A stretch of 64,000 nt of DNA from UMGS172 sp964424555 (GTDB taxonomy: Bacteria; Bacillota; Clostridia; Oscillospirales; Acutalibacteraceae), in contig CAYRIX010000002.1 of NCBI GenBank assembly GCA_964424555.1, positions 1-64,000 of the forward strand. Reading direction: 5' to 3'. Position numbers and translations under genes: made by a program. Below, in pieces: positions 31,308-39,807 of this stretch. The notes beneath the pieces were generated by a model. That model searched no databases and had not been told where the DNA came from. It saw only the letters and a program-made list of their open reading frames with translations. Each line of letters starts with the position of its first letter. Position 1 is the stretch's first letter.

Positions 31308-31982
31308 ATGAAACTATATCGTTGCCCGCATTGTGGAAAAAAGGTGTTTAACTCTTCGCACTATTCTATTATACGCTTATTAAGTCTACGACCCATACAT
31401 GCCGAGATACCATTATATGAGTCCTCGGTTATGCACTGTCCCGGCTGTACACAAGTGAGTGCCTTTTTTCACCACAACAAAACGTACATTTACTTAGAGG
31501 CTGCTGTATTGCTCAGCTACTTGGTAACCTTTGTAGGTGCAATGATTGCGATGCTATACTGTAGTACCCTCGCATTATTGATCGGGTCATTGTTTTTGGT
31601 TGAACTCTGTTTTATGGTATATCTTAAACGCCATCGCTCTTTGATACCTCTACACAAATATAATGATTACTATAAGTCGGCATTGCCAATGTCAAACTGC
31701 CAAATTAAGGTCAATAGCGTAAAATATCTGAAGCCGTATGGAACTTATGCATTCAAATTAAAAGAGACAACCAATGATGCCGAGTTTAAAGTGGCATTTC
31801 CCGATGGTTTGATTCCAATACAATTGTTTCAAAGTGTCACCAACCCGCTCATTTTTTCGGCACATATCCTATCGGTCTCAAAAGTACCTCAAAATATTCT
31901 TTCTGAGGGTGCTGAATTTTTAATTGAAGATACCGACGGTATATTCGTTGCAAAAGGCATATTCGAAAAGCTGTTTTACTAA
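31308..31982 (+). CDS. Zinc-ribbon membrane protein of unknown function
   Basis: 224 residues. A zinc-ribbon-like pair of Cys motifs, CPHCGKKV at residue 5 and CPGCTQV near 45, is followed by two membrane segments (about 61-100) and a C-terminal domain of about 110 residues without recognisable motifs. The Cys pairs are separated by a longer loop than in compact ribbons. ATG 31308 immediately follows the previous stop with GAGAGGATAT upstream. Last gene of the DUF1836/NfeD/flotillin unit; its function is unknown. Confidence 0.7.
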   Translation: MKLYRCPHCGKKVFNSSHYSIIRLLSLRPIHAEIPLYESSVMHCPGCTQVSAFFHHNKTYIYLEAAVLLSYLVTFVGAMIAMLYCSTLALLIGSLFLVELCFMVYLKRHRSLIPLHKYNDYYKSALPMSNCQIKVNSVKYLKPYGTYAFKLKETTNDAEFKVAFPDGLIPIQLFQSVTNPLIFSAHILSVSKVPQNILSEGAEFLIEDTDGIFVAKGIFEKLFY

Positions 31983-31993
31983 ACAACAATAAT

Positions 31994-32037
31994 GCCACCC
32001 CATCTGTTACGTTTGGTCACAGATGGGGTGGCTTTTT
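31994..32037 (+). terminator. Strong terminator between the flotillin module and the lipoprotein genes
   Basis: A 14-bp stem GCCACCCCATCTGT/ACAGATGGGGTGGC followed by TTTTT. It lies between converging genes and can also stop minus-strand transcripts. Confidence 0.9.
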
Positions 32038-32048
32038 AGTTTAGTTAT

Positions 32049-32702
32049 TTACTTTCTCTCAAATTTTACTGCAGCCTCTTCGGTTACAATATAGAGAGCC
32101 TTGTCGGTCAGCTTATACTCAACCGCATCATCCTCAGCAAACTGTCTTGTGTCGGAAATATAAAGCTTTCCGCTGTCGATCTTGTAGAAGAATTCGGTCG
32201 ACTTAAGCTCATCAGCCAGTTCTTCGGTCAGATTTTCGGCTTTAATTTTCTCAAGCACACTGTCGACAAGCTCCTGCTCGGTCATTCCAACGCTATCAAG
32301 GTACTCTGCCCACTCATCATCAGTGACATCAAGCTTTTCTCTGATATATTTGACAGCACCGTCACAAACCAAGTCCAAAACCTTTTCAGCCAGCTCCTTC
32401 ACGGCATCCTTGGACATGGTCATTTCACCCTTGCCGCCGTTGGCAAAACGAAGCGAAACCTCAAGGGTTAAGGTCGATAGGTCAACATATTCCTCCATGT
32501 CACCAAGCTCGGCCTCTAATTCATCAACCATGATTTCGGGCATAATAACATTACCCGTCCAATCACCGATAATAAGCTCTTTGGCCTCTTCGTCAGTGAC
32601 TACGGCGGAGTCCTCAGGATACTCACCGCCGCATGCAGTAAGACCTACTGTTAAAGACAGACACATTAAAAGACATAACATTAATGCTAACAGTTTTTTC
32701 AT
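32049..32702 (-). CDS. Lipoprotein of unknown function (paralogue A)
   Basis: 217 residues from ATG 32702, after AAGGAGA. Signal peptide with lipobox VGLTAC, Cys near residue 24, then GGEYPED. The mature part has IIGDWTGNV near residue 47, a beta-strand pair with LRFANGGKGEM, a helical middle (KYIREKLDVTDDEWAEYLDSVGMTEQE) and a beta-rich end (YKIDSGKLYIS). It is clearly related to the neighbour at 32838-33602. The layout (WTG strand, then a lipocalin-like beta sheet with a helical insert) suggests a ligand-binding surface protein, but I recognise no named family. Confidence 0.8.
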   Translation of the reverse strand: MKKLLALMLCLLMCLSLTVGLTACGGEYPEDSAVVTDEEAKELIIGDWTGNVIMPEIMVDELEAELGDMEEYVDLSTLTLEVSLRFANGGKGEMTMSKDAVKELAEKVLDLVCDGAVKYIREKLDVTDDEWAEYLDSVGMTEQELVDSVLEKIKAENLTEELADELKSTEFFYKIDSGKLYISDTRQFAEDDAVEYKLTDKALYIVTEEAAVKFERK

Positions 32703-32756
32703 AGCGCATTTCTCCTTAAAAAGATTTTTGTACAAGCACTCCACCTCTACAATATT

Positions 32757-32785
32757 ATTATACATAAAGGTCTATTGTATGTCAA
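32757..32785 (-). promoter_or_regulatory. Consensus sigma-A promoter of lipoprotein A
   Basis: Perfect TTGACA (32785-32780), 17-bp spacer, perfect TATAAT (32762-32757) on the minus strand. The terminator of the upstream paralogue abuts it. Confidence 0.92.
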
Positions 32786-32827
32786 CAAAAATATAAGCCT
32801 CGGGCAAATAATAATGTCCGAGGCTTA
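32786..32827 (-). terminator. Terminator of lipoprotein B gene
   Basis: Stem TAAGCCTCGG/CCGAGGCTTA (32794-32803 and 32818-32827), then TATTTTTG on the minus strand. Confidence 0.82.
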
Positions 32828-32837
32828 TAGCTTGATT

Positions 32838-33602
32838 TTATTTTACTTTGGTAAAAGTTGCTTTCACACCATCCTTGAATGACATCTTAAGGGTGGTGGC
32901 AGTGAGTTCGTAATCAGAAACCTCTACATCATCACCTTTGAAATCCTTGTCCTCGGATGTATAAAGCTTGCCGTTTTCAAGCTTGTAATACTCGGCCTCG
33001 GGTTCTATTTCGTCCCTCATTTCCTTAAGGAGCTCTTCTCGGTCTACCTCAGCCAATATGGCATCCTTAAACTCCTGCTCGGTCATACCTGCAGCGTCAA
33101 GGTATTCCTCCCAAGAGGTGCCGTTTGCCTCGGCAAGGTCCTTTACATACTCGATCATTCCGTCACAAAGTATATCGATAAGATTATCAACGTACTTTTC
33201 AGCGGCTTCGTCGGTGATGACCGAAATATACGTTCCGTCATCCTTAAAGGTGAGTGTAAAATCTACATCCAGCAGCTTATTAAGATCGAAATATTCACTC
33301 ATTTCACCGGCATCTTCGCCAATCAGCTCTGAGAGATAGTCATCAGAGACAGACATTTTTCCTGTCCATGAACCGATTATCATTTCCTCATCAGTCAGGG
33401 TCACGGAAGAAGTACTTTCGGTAACCTGAGACGTACTGCTGTCAGGTGTCTGAGACGGACTGCTGTCGGCAGTACCGCTACTCTCACTGCTGACACCGTT
33501 ATCCTTAACCTTATCGGGCATCTCGCCGCCGCATGCTGTCATCGAAAAACAAAGCACAGCCAGCATTGCAACACACATTAATATTGCTAATATTCTCTTC
33601 AT
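32838..33602 (-). CDS. Lipoprotein of unknown function (paralogue B)
   Basis: 254 residues from ATG 33602, after AAGGAGAC. Lipobox ends at Cys near residue 24 (SMTACGGE). A Ser/Thr-rich linker (about 30-70) follows, absent from paralogue A, then the shared domain: MIIGSWTGKM, FTLTFKDDGTY, SWEEYLDAAGMTEQEF and YKLENGKLYTS. Alignment by eye is continuous with paralogue A from the WTG motif to the end. It is transcribed separately from its own consensus promoter. Probably a surface protein; the function is unknown. Confidence 0.8.
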   Translation of the reverse strand: MKRILAILMCVAMLAVLCFSMTACGGEMPDKVKDNGVSSESSGTADSSPSQTPDSSTSQVTESTSSVTLTDEEMIIGSWTGKMSVSDDYLSELIGEDAGEMSEYFDLNKLLDVDFTLTFKDDGTYISVITDEAAEKYVDNLIDILCDGMIEYVKDLAEANGTSWEEYLDAAGMTEQEFKDAILAEVDREELLKEMRDEIEPEAEYYKLENGKLYTSEDKDFKGDDVEVSDYELTATTLKMSFKDGVKATFTKVK

Positions 33603-33653
33603 AACTGTCTCCTTATTGAAAATTTTATACATAGTATAGTCTATGTCACGTAG

Positions 33654-33682
33654 ATTATACACTATTTTGTGCGATTTGTCAA
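33654..33682 (-). promoter_or_regulatory. Consensus sigma-A promoter of lipoprotein B, with a palindrome downstream
   Basis: Perfect TTGACA (33682-33677), 17-bp spacer and TATAAT (33659-33654). An inverted repeat ACATAG-TATAGT-CTATGT lies at 33630-33647 just downstream of the start site, a possible operator or transcript hairpin. Confidence 0.92.
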
Positions 33683-33746
33683 GTAATAATGAGCTTGCTA
33701 AAAGCTAACTTCGCCGAGAGCATCCGTTTTTCTATAATAAAATGAC

Positions 33747-33779
33747 AAAAACCGCCCGTGACATTTAGCCACGGGCGGA
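33747..33779 (-). terminator. Terminator of nifJ
   Basis: Stem CCGCCCGTG/CACGGGCGG followed on the minus strand by TTTTTG, about 25 bp after the nifJ stop. Confidence 0.88.
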
Positions 33780-33803
33780 AAATTAAGTTTAGTTAATTTT
33801 TAA

Positions 33804-36800
33804 TTATTTACCATAGAGTTCCTGGAGCTTCTCGAGGTGTGCACGAGCAGCCTTTGCATTCTCAGCGGCCTTCTCGAACAGCTCTTCAGCACGCTCGGGG
33901 AACGAGCGGGTAAGCGAAGAATAACGAGCCTCGCCGAGGATGAACTCCTTGTAGTCTGCAGTAGCAGGCTTGGAGTCGATGGTGAAGGGGTTCTTGCCTT
34001 CTGCCTTCAAAGCAGGGTTGAAGCGGAACATATTCCAGTAGCCGCACTCAACAGCCTTCTTCATCTCGTTCTGGCAGTTGACCATACCACCCTTAATAGA
34101 GTGCATCTCACAGGGAGAGTATGCGATGATGATGGAGGGTCCCTTGTAAGCTTCTGCTTCCTTGATAGCCTTCAGGGTCTGGTTCTGATCAGCACCCATA
34201 GCGATCTGTGCTACGTATACGTAACCGTAAGACATTGCGATCTCGGAGAGCGACTTCTTGGAGATGGCCTTACCTGCAGCAGCGAACTGTGCAACCTGAC
34301 CAATCTGAGAAGCCTTGGAAGCCTGACCGCCGGTGTTGGAGTAAACCTCGGTATCGAATACCATGATGTTTACATCTTCGCCGCTGGCCAGAACGTGGTC
34401 AACACCGCCGAAGCCGATGTCGTATGCCCAACCGTCACCACCGAAGATCCAAACGGACTTCTTGGAGAGGAATTCTTTTTCTGCAAGGATTGCAGGAGCA
34501 GTGGGGCAACCTTGTGCAGCAGCCTTTTCGAGCTCAGCAACAAGTGCCTTAGTAGCTGCGGTATTCTTGTCACCGTCTTCGACGGTTGCAAGATATTCCT
34601 CGGCAGCAGCCTTGAACTCGGCAGATGCCTTGTCGGAAGCCATCATCTCTTCGACCTGAGCGATCAAGCGAGCACGGACAGCCTTCTGACCGAGGTACAT
34701 ACCGAAGCCGTGCTCAGCGTTATCCTCGAACAAGGAGTTAGCCCAAGCAGGACCGTGGCCTTCAGCGTTAACGGTGTACGGAGAAGTAGCAGCAGGGCCA
34801 CCCCAAATGGACGAACAACCGGTAGCGTTGGAGATATACATTCTGTCACCGAACAACTGGGTAACAAGACGTGCATAAGCGGTTTCTGCACAGCCTGCGC
34901 AAGAGCCCGAGAACTCGAGGAGAGGCTTCTTGTACTGAGAAGCAATGATGTTCTGAGAACCTGCAACGCCGTCCTTCTCGGTGACGTTAGCTACGCAGTA
35001 GTCAAAGCTCTTCTGCTCTTCAAGCTGGGTATCCTGAGCCACCATCTTGAGAGAGTTGGTGGGACATACGCCGATACATACGCCGCATCCCATACAATCC
35101 ATCGGAGAAACAGCCAGAGTATAGGTGTACTCGGTCTTAACGATGGGCTTGGGAGCCTTCTTCATGTTAGCGGGAGCCTTTGCGAGCTCGTCAGCATCAA
35201 GTGCGAAGGGACGGATGGTAGCGTGCGGACATACGTAAGCACACTTGTTACACTTTGCACAGGTGTCAGCATTCCACTCGGGAACGAGAACGGCAACGCC
35301 GCGCTTCTCGTAAGCGGATGCACCCTGCTCAAAGGTACCGTCAGCGTGGTCAACGAATGCGGAAACAGGCAGGCTGTCGCCGTTCATGAGACCAACAGGC
35401 TTCATGATGTTGTCGACCATCTTTACGAGCTTGTCGCGGCCTTCAGACTTCTCGGCAACAGTGGTGTCAACAGCATTAGCCCAAGCTGCGGGAACATCGA
35501 TCTTAACGAATGCGGTTGCACCGGCATCGATTGCCTTCTCGTTCATTTCGACGATCTCTTTACCCTTCTTCATGAACTTCTGTGCCTTTTCCTTCATGTA
35601 GCCGATTGCTTCCTCAGCGGGAAGAACCTTGGAAAGTGCAAAGAATGCAGACTGAAGAACGGTGTTGGTACGCTTGCCGAGACCGATCTGTGCGGCCAGG
35701 TCGATAGCGTTAACGGTGTAAAGCTGAATGTTGTTTTCAGCGATATACTTCTTAGCTTCAGCAGGCATATGCTCGTCGAGCTCCTCAGCAGTCCACTGGC
35801 AGTTGATGAGGAATACGCCGCCGGGCTTAACGTCGTTGACCATCTTGTAACCCTTGATTACGTAAGAGGGGTTGTGGCAAGCAACGAAGTCAGCCTTGTT
35901 GATGTAGTAGGGGCTCTTGATGGGCTTGTCGCCGAATCTCAAGTGAGAAATGGTGATACCGCCGGTCTTCTTAGAGTCATACTGGAAGTATGCCTGAACA
36001 TACTTGTCGGTGTGGTCACCGATGATCTTGATAGAGTCTTTGTTAGCACCAACGGTACCGTCACCGCCAAGACCCCAGAACTTGCACTCGATGGTGCCTT
36101 CTGCTGCGGTGTTGGGAGCAGGTTTCTCTTCGAGAGAAAGATGGGTAACGTCGTCGTTGATACCGAGGGTGAAGTGAGCCTTGGGCTCGTCCTTCTTCAA
36201 TTCATCATATACAGCAAAGATGCTGGAAGGAGGAGTATCCTTGGAACCGAGACCGTAGCGGCCGCCGATAACCTTAGCACTTCTTCCGCAAGCTGCAAGA
36301 CCTGCAACAACATCGAGGTACAAAGGCTCGCCCAAAGAACCGGGCTCCTTAGTTCTGTCAAGAACTGCGATCTTCTTAGCGGTTGCGGGGATAGCCTCGC
36401 AAAGCTTCTCAGCAACGAAAGGACGGTACAGGCGAACCTTAACAAGACCGACCTTCTCGCCTGCAGCGAGCATATAATCGATAACCTCTTCTGCAACGTC
36501 GCAGATAGAGCCCATAGCGATAATGACCTTGTCAGCATCGGGAGCACCGTAGTAGTTGAAGAGCTTATAGTCAGTGCCAAGCTTTGCATTGACCTTGTCC
36601 ATGTACTCCTCTACGATAGCGGGAAGCTTGTCGTAGTACTCGTTGCAGGACTCTCTGTGCTGGAAAAAGATGTCGCCGTTCTCGTGAGAACCGCGCATTA
36701 CGGGACGCTCAGGGTTGAGAGCTCTCTTTCTGAAAGCGTCAACAGCATCCATATCGCACATTTCCTTAAGATCCTCGTAGTCCCAAACCTCGATCTTCTG

Positions 36801-37340
36801 GAGCTCGTGAGAGGTACGGAATCCGTCGAAGAAGTTGATGAAAGGTACGCGGCCCTTGATGGTTGCAAGGTGAGCAACTGCACCGAGGTCCATAACCTCC
36901 TGAGTGTTGGTCTCAGCAAGCATTGCGAAACCGGTCTGACGGCAAGCATAAACGTCAGAATGGTCGCCGAATATGTTAAGAGCCTGAGAAGCTACGCAAC
37001 GTGCCGATACGTGGAATACGGAAGGCAGAAGTTCACCGGCGATCTTGTACATGTTGGGGATCATCAGAAGAAGACCCTGAGATGCGGTGTAGGTAGTGGT
37101 GAGAGCGCCTGCGTTCAACGAACCGTGAACGGTACCTGCAGCACCTGCTTCAGACTGCATTTCGGAAACCTTAACGGTGGTTCCGAAGATGTTCTTGAGG
37201 CCCTGAGCCGACCACATATCAACATAGTCTGCCATCGGGCTGGACGGTGTGATAGGATAAATACCTGCTACTTCGGTAAACGCATAGGATACGTGAGCAG
37301 CGGCATTGTTACCGTCCATGGTTTTCATTTTTCTTGCCAT
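33804..37340 (-). CDS. nifJ: Pyruvate:ferredoxin (flavodoxin) oxidoreductase
   Basis: 1,178 residues, the full length of the single-chain enzyme. It oxidises pyruvate to acetyl-CoA and CO2 and reduces ferredoxin, the central anaerobic step. In order: pyrimidine-binding domain from the N-terminus (YPITPSSPMADYVDMW), gamma domain (WGLGGDGTVGANKDS), a ferredoxin domain with two 4Fe-4S motifs (CAKCNKCAYVCP and CMGCGVCIGVCP), and the TPP domain (FSGSCAGCAETAYARL, GDGWAYDIGFGGVDHVL, NTGGQASKASQIGQVAQ). ATG 37340 follows AAGGAGGAAATTATCCC. It has its own promoter and terminator, so it is monocistronic. Confidence 0.98.
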   Translation of the reverse strand: MARKMKTMDGNNAAAHVSYAFTEVAGIYPITPSSPMADYVDMWSAQGLKNIFGTTVKVSEMQSEAGAAGTVHGSLNAGALTTTYTASQGLLLMIPNMYKIAGELLPSVFHVSARCVASQALNIFGDHSDVYACRQTGFAMLAETNTQEVMDLGAVAHLATIKGRVPFINFFDGFRTSHELQKIEVWDYEDLKEMCDMDAVDAFRKRALNPERPVMRGSHENGDIFFQHRESCNEYYDKLPAIVEEYMDKVNAKLGTDYKLFNYYGAPDADKVIIAMGSICDVAEEVIDYMLAAGEKVGLVKVRLYRPFVAEKLCEAIPATAKKIAVLDRTKEPGSLGEPLYLDVVAGLAACGRSAKVIGGRYGLGSKDTPPSSIFAVYDELKKDEPKAHFTLGINDDVTHLSLEEKPAPNTAAEGTIECKFWGLGGDGTVGANKDSIKIIGDHTDKYVQAYFQYDSKKTGGITISHLRFGDKPIKSPYYINKADFVACHNPSYVIKGYKMVNDVKPGGVFLINCQWTAEELDEHMPAEAKKYIAENNIQLYTVNAIDLAAQIGLGKRTNTVLQSAFFALSKVLPAEEAIGYMKEKAQKFMKKGKEIVEMNEKAIDAGATAFVKIDVPAAWANAVDTTVAEKSEGRDKLVKMVDNIMKPVGLMNGDSLPVSAFVDHADGTFEQGASAYEKRGVAVLVPEWNADTCAKCNKCAYVCPHATIRPFALDADELAKAPANMKKAPKPIVKTEYTYTLAVSPMDCMGCGVCIGVCPTNSLKMVAQDTQLEEQKSFDYCVANVTEKDGVAGSQNIIASQYKKPLLEFSGSCAGCAETAYARLVTQLFGDRMYISNATGCSSIWGGPAATSPYTVNAEGHGPAWANSLFEDNAEHGFGMYLGQKAVRARLIAQVEEMMASDKASAEFKAAAEEYLATVEDGDKNTAATKALVAELEKAAAQGCPTAPAILAEKEFLSKKSVWIFGGDGWAYDIGFGGVDHVLASGEDVNIMVFDTEVYSNTGGQASKASQIGQVAQFAAAGKAISKKSLSEIAMSYGYVYVAQIAMGADQNQTLKAIKEAEAYKGPSIIIAYSPCEMHSIKGGMVNCQNEMKKAVECGYWNMFRFNPALKAEGKNPFTIDSKPATADYKEFILGEARYSSLTRSFPERAEELFEKAAENAKAARAHLEKLQELYGK

Positions 37341-37424
37341 GGGATAATTTCCTCCTTATGTGAATTAACTTTAGCAAATATGGTATAAGCAGACAAGAAA
37401 GCCTACTTGTCCACGTACACATTA

Positions 37425-37453
37425 ACTATACCACTTTTCAAGTGCGAAGTAAA
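37425..37453 (-). promoter_or_regulatory. Sigma-A promoter of nifJ
   Basis: TTTACT (37453-37448), 17 bp, TATAGT (37430-37425) on the minus strand. The spacer holds CACTTGAAAAGTG, a small inverted repeat that could be an operator. Confidence 0.75.
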
Positions 37454-37519
37454 TAGTAAACTTTGAAAAATTCGTGATTTTTTTCACAAAGTTTATGGTA
37501 AAAGTGCAATAATCTGACT

Positions 37520-38977
37520 TTATCGGCCCAATTCAGGCCGCTTGTCAGGATCGGACAGCTCTTTCAGCACCTTGACCGTGACAGGTATAGCCATCAGAAG
37601 CGCGATCATATCGGCCACGGGCTGAGCCAGCAGTACACCGTCAAGACCGAAAATAAACGGCAGTATCAGAACGGCAGGGATGAACGACAGACCGTTTCGG
37701 GAGACAGACAAAACGGTTGCGCTGAAAACTCGTCCCATTGTCTGCAGCATCATATTGCTCATGACCACCCAGGACATTACCGGAAATGTGATTATCTGCC
37801 ATCGCATTGCGTTGGTGCCTATCTCAAGTGCTATGGGGTCGTTGGCACGGAAGATTGCCACGATATTTTCGGATAAAAGGTAGGCAGGAACGGCAATGAC
37901 AATAATAAAACCAACTGCCACCTTAACGCAGAACCAGAACGACCTTGTGACACGCTTGTAAAGACCTGCACCGTAGTTAAAGCCGCAAACGGGCTGAAAG
38001 CCCTGACCGAAGCCGATGAGCGTTGATGCGGCAAACATCATAATTCGTCCGACCACCGTCATTGCGGCAACCGCCGAGGTTGCGGCCGAAGCGACACCGG
38101 GATAGGCCAACGCACCGTAGATGCCTGCCATATTGTTGAGACAGGCGGTTGAAATGCTGTTGAGACCCTGACGTCCCAAGGACGGCAGACCGCCCTTGCA
38201 TATCTCACTAACCGTCGCCTTGCTGAAACTGACGTTTTTAAGCCTTATCTTAATGCAATCCGAGCGCTCGGTGCCGACAAGCAGCAGAATAAAGCTGACC
38301 GTCTGACCGATAATGGTAGCCAACGCGGCACCGACGACCTCCATATCCCAAACGAGGATAAACAGCGCGTCAAGTCCGACATTCAGCACCGCACCTGCCG
38401 AAATACCAAGCATCGCATAGGTTGCATTACCCTGAAAGCGTATCTGATTGTTGAGCACCAAGGATGCCATTGTAATAGGTGCACCTATGAGGATTATTCT
38501 CATATACTGCACGGTGTAATCAAGGAAATCACCGCCGGTTCCCAGCAGATACGCCAACGGCTCGGCAAATATCTGTCCAAGAACAAGTATGACACTACCC
38601 AAAATAACAGAATACCAAAAACCCGACGATGCCACGCGCTCGGCAGACTTCAGGTCGTGTTTGCCAAGTGCCCTGGAAACGAAATTACCCGAGCCGTGTC
38701 CGAAGAAAAAGCCGAAGGCCTGAATGACCGCCATAAGTGACATTACAACACCGACTGCCGCCTGGGCTCGGGTCTGCATCACAGCCTGTACGGCTTCAGC
38801 CTCACCTAAACCGATCTTGCCGACGAAATAGGTATCGGCCATATTGTAAAAGGTGGTGACCAGCATACTGACAATGGTTGGGACAGCCAATTTCAGGATC
38901 AGCTTTTCAACAGGCTCTGTGGTCATCCTTTTGAACTTTTCCTCCCGATTCAGTTCGACGTTTGAAGTCACGGACAA
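37520..38977 (-). CDS. MATE-family multidrug/sodium antiporter
   Basis: Up to 485 residues with twelve predicted membrane helices in two halves. The N-terminal half has LKLAVPTIVSMLVTTFYNMADTYFVG, the usual start of MATE proteins, and VQAVMQTRAQAAVGVVMSLMAVIQ. The second half begins GLPSLGRQGLNSIS. The start is uncertain: TTG 38977 has GGGAAGG 11 bases upstream, and an ATG at 38926 (MTTEPVEKL) is nearer to typical MATE N-termini. It follows the HAD gene by 2 bp, last in the aroF operon. The substrate is unknown. Confidence 0.9.
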   Translation of the reverse strand: MSVTSNVELNREEKFKRMTTEPVEKLILKLAVPTIVSMLVTTFYNMADTYFVGKIGLGEAEAVQAVMQTRAQAAVGVVMSLMAVIQAFGFFFGHGSGNFVSRALGKHDLKSAERVASSGFWYSVILGSVILVLGQIFAEPLAYLLGTGGDFLDYTVQYMRIILIGAPITMASLVLNNQIRFQGNATYAMLGISAGAVLNVGLDALFILVWDMEVVGAALATIIGQTVSFILLLVGTERSDCIKIRLKNVSFSKATVSEICKGGLPSLGRQGLNSISTACLNNMAGIYGALAYPGVASAATSAVAAMTVVGRIMMFAASTLIGFGQGFQPVCGFNYGAGLYKRVTRSFWFCVKVAVGFIIVIAVPAYLLSENIVAIFRANDPIALEIGTNAMRWQIITFPVMSWVVMSNMMLQTMGRVFSATVLSVSRNGLSFIPAVLILPFIFGLDGVLLAQPVADMIALLMAIPVTVKVLKELSDPDKRPELGR

Positions 38978-38979
38978 AA

Positions 38980-39807
38980 TTACAACTTCCCTTCCCTGTA
39001 CAATTCCAAAAGGTATTTTGCAACACCGTCATTGTCATTAGTATCAACAACGATATCTGCATGCTTTTTTGCTACATCCTGAGCATTACCGACAACGACT
39101 GCAACATCAGCGTTTTGAAGCATCTCCACGTCATTCCCGTTGTCACCGAACGCCACAACCCGATCGAAGCCGTACATTTCTTTAAGACGTTTTATAGTAT
39201 TCCACTTGCCTGCTGCATCAACATAAACCTCTACAAAATATTTGTCACCGCTGTAGGTGTCGAGATAATGTGAGAACTTTATCCCGTCAATGCTTTGCAG
39301 AGCGTGTACCACCGCATTCATCGTGTCTTTAAGGTCAATTCCGTTGATATAAACCGTGTTGTCCCCAACGGTATAGTCCTCCACCTTTTCAAATCGGCGG
39401 TACAGCTTTTGACGTTTGGCAACAAATTGCCGCTCATAGTCGTTTTTGAGTTGGGTAAACTCACACTCGATATACTCGCCGTTAAAACTGTAGACAAACG
39501 GCGGACGGCCATTGGATTTGAAAACATCTATCACACGACGAGCAAGTTCAGTTGGGTATCGGTTTACATAAACCTGCGTTTTGGTGGGCACATCGGTCAA
39601 AAATACACCGTTCATCATAACGGCGGGGATCTTGAGGCGTAGTCCGTCAAGCAGACCCGATGCCGAAGAGACCGAGCGCGCCGTTGCAACGGTAAAATTC
39701 ATACCATTATCAATCAGAAAATTCAATGTTTCCTTGCTGAATTTTGAAAGATGTCCGTGTGAATCAAACAATGTGCCGTCGAGGTCGCTTACATAAAGTG
39801 TCTTCAT
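38980..39807 (-). CDS. Cof-type HAD-IIB family phosphatase
   Basis: 275 residues. HAD motif I is SDLDGTLFDSHG at residue 8, motif II is VATARS, and motif III/IV is VVAFGDNGNDVEMLQNADV near residue 220. A type-IIB cap lies between. Such enzymes dephosphorylate sugar phosphates, nucleotides or flavins; specificity cannot be read here. ATG 39807 follows GAGGAGCTTCA and overlaps the ABC-F gene by 4 bp. Confidence 0.92.
   Translation of the reverse strand: MKTLYVSDLDGTLFDSHGHLSKFSKETLNFLIDNGMNFTVATARSVSSASGLLDGLRLKIPAVMMNGVFLTDVPTKTQVYVNRYPTELARRVIDVFKSNGRPPFVYSFNGEYIECEFTQLKNDYERQFVAKRQKLYRRFEKVEDYTVGDNTVYINGIDLKDTMNAVVHALQSIDGIKFSHYLDTYSGDKYFVEVYVDAAGKWNTIKRLKEMYGFDRVVAFGDNGNDVEMLQNADVAVVVGNAQDVAKKHADIVVDTNDNDGVAKYLLELYREGKL

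Noticed and set aside
33837..37388. A 1,183-codon open frame on the plus strand opposite nifJ
   Set aside because: It is the complement of a highly conserved gene. The translated product has no domain logic and no ribosome binding site; lack of stops reflects codon bias of nifJ.
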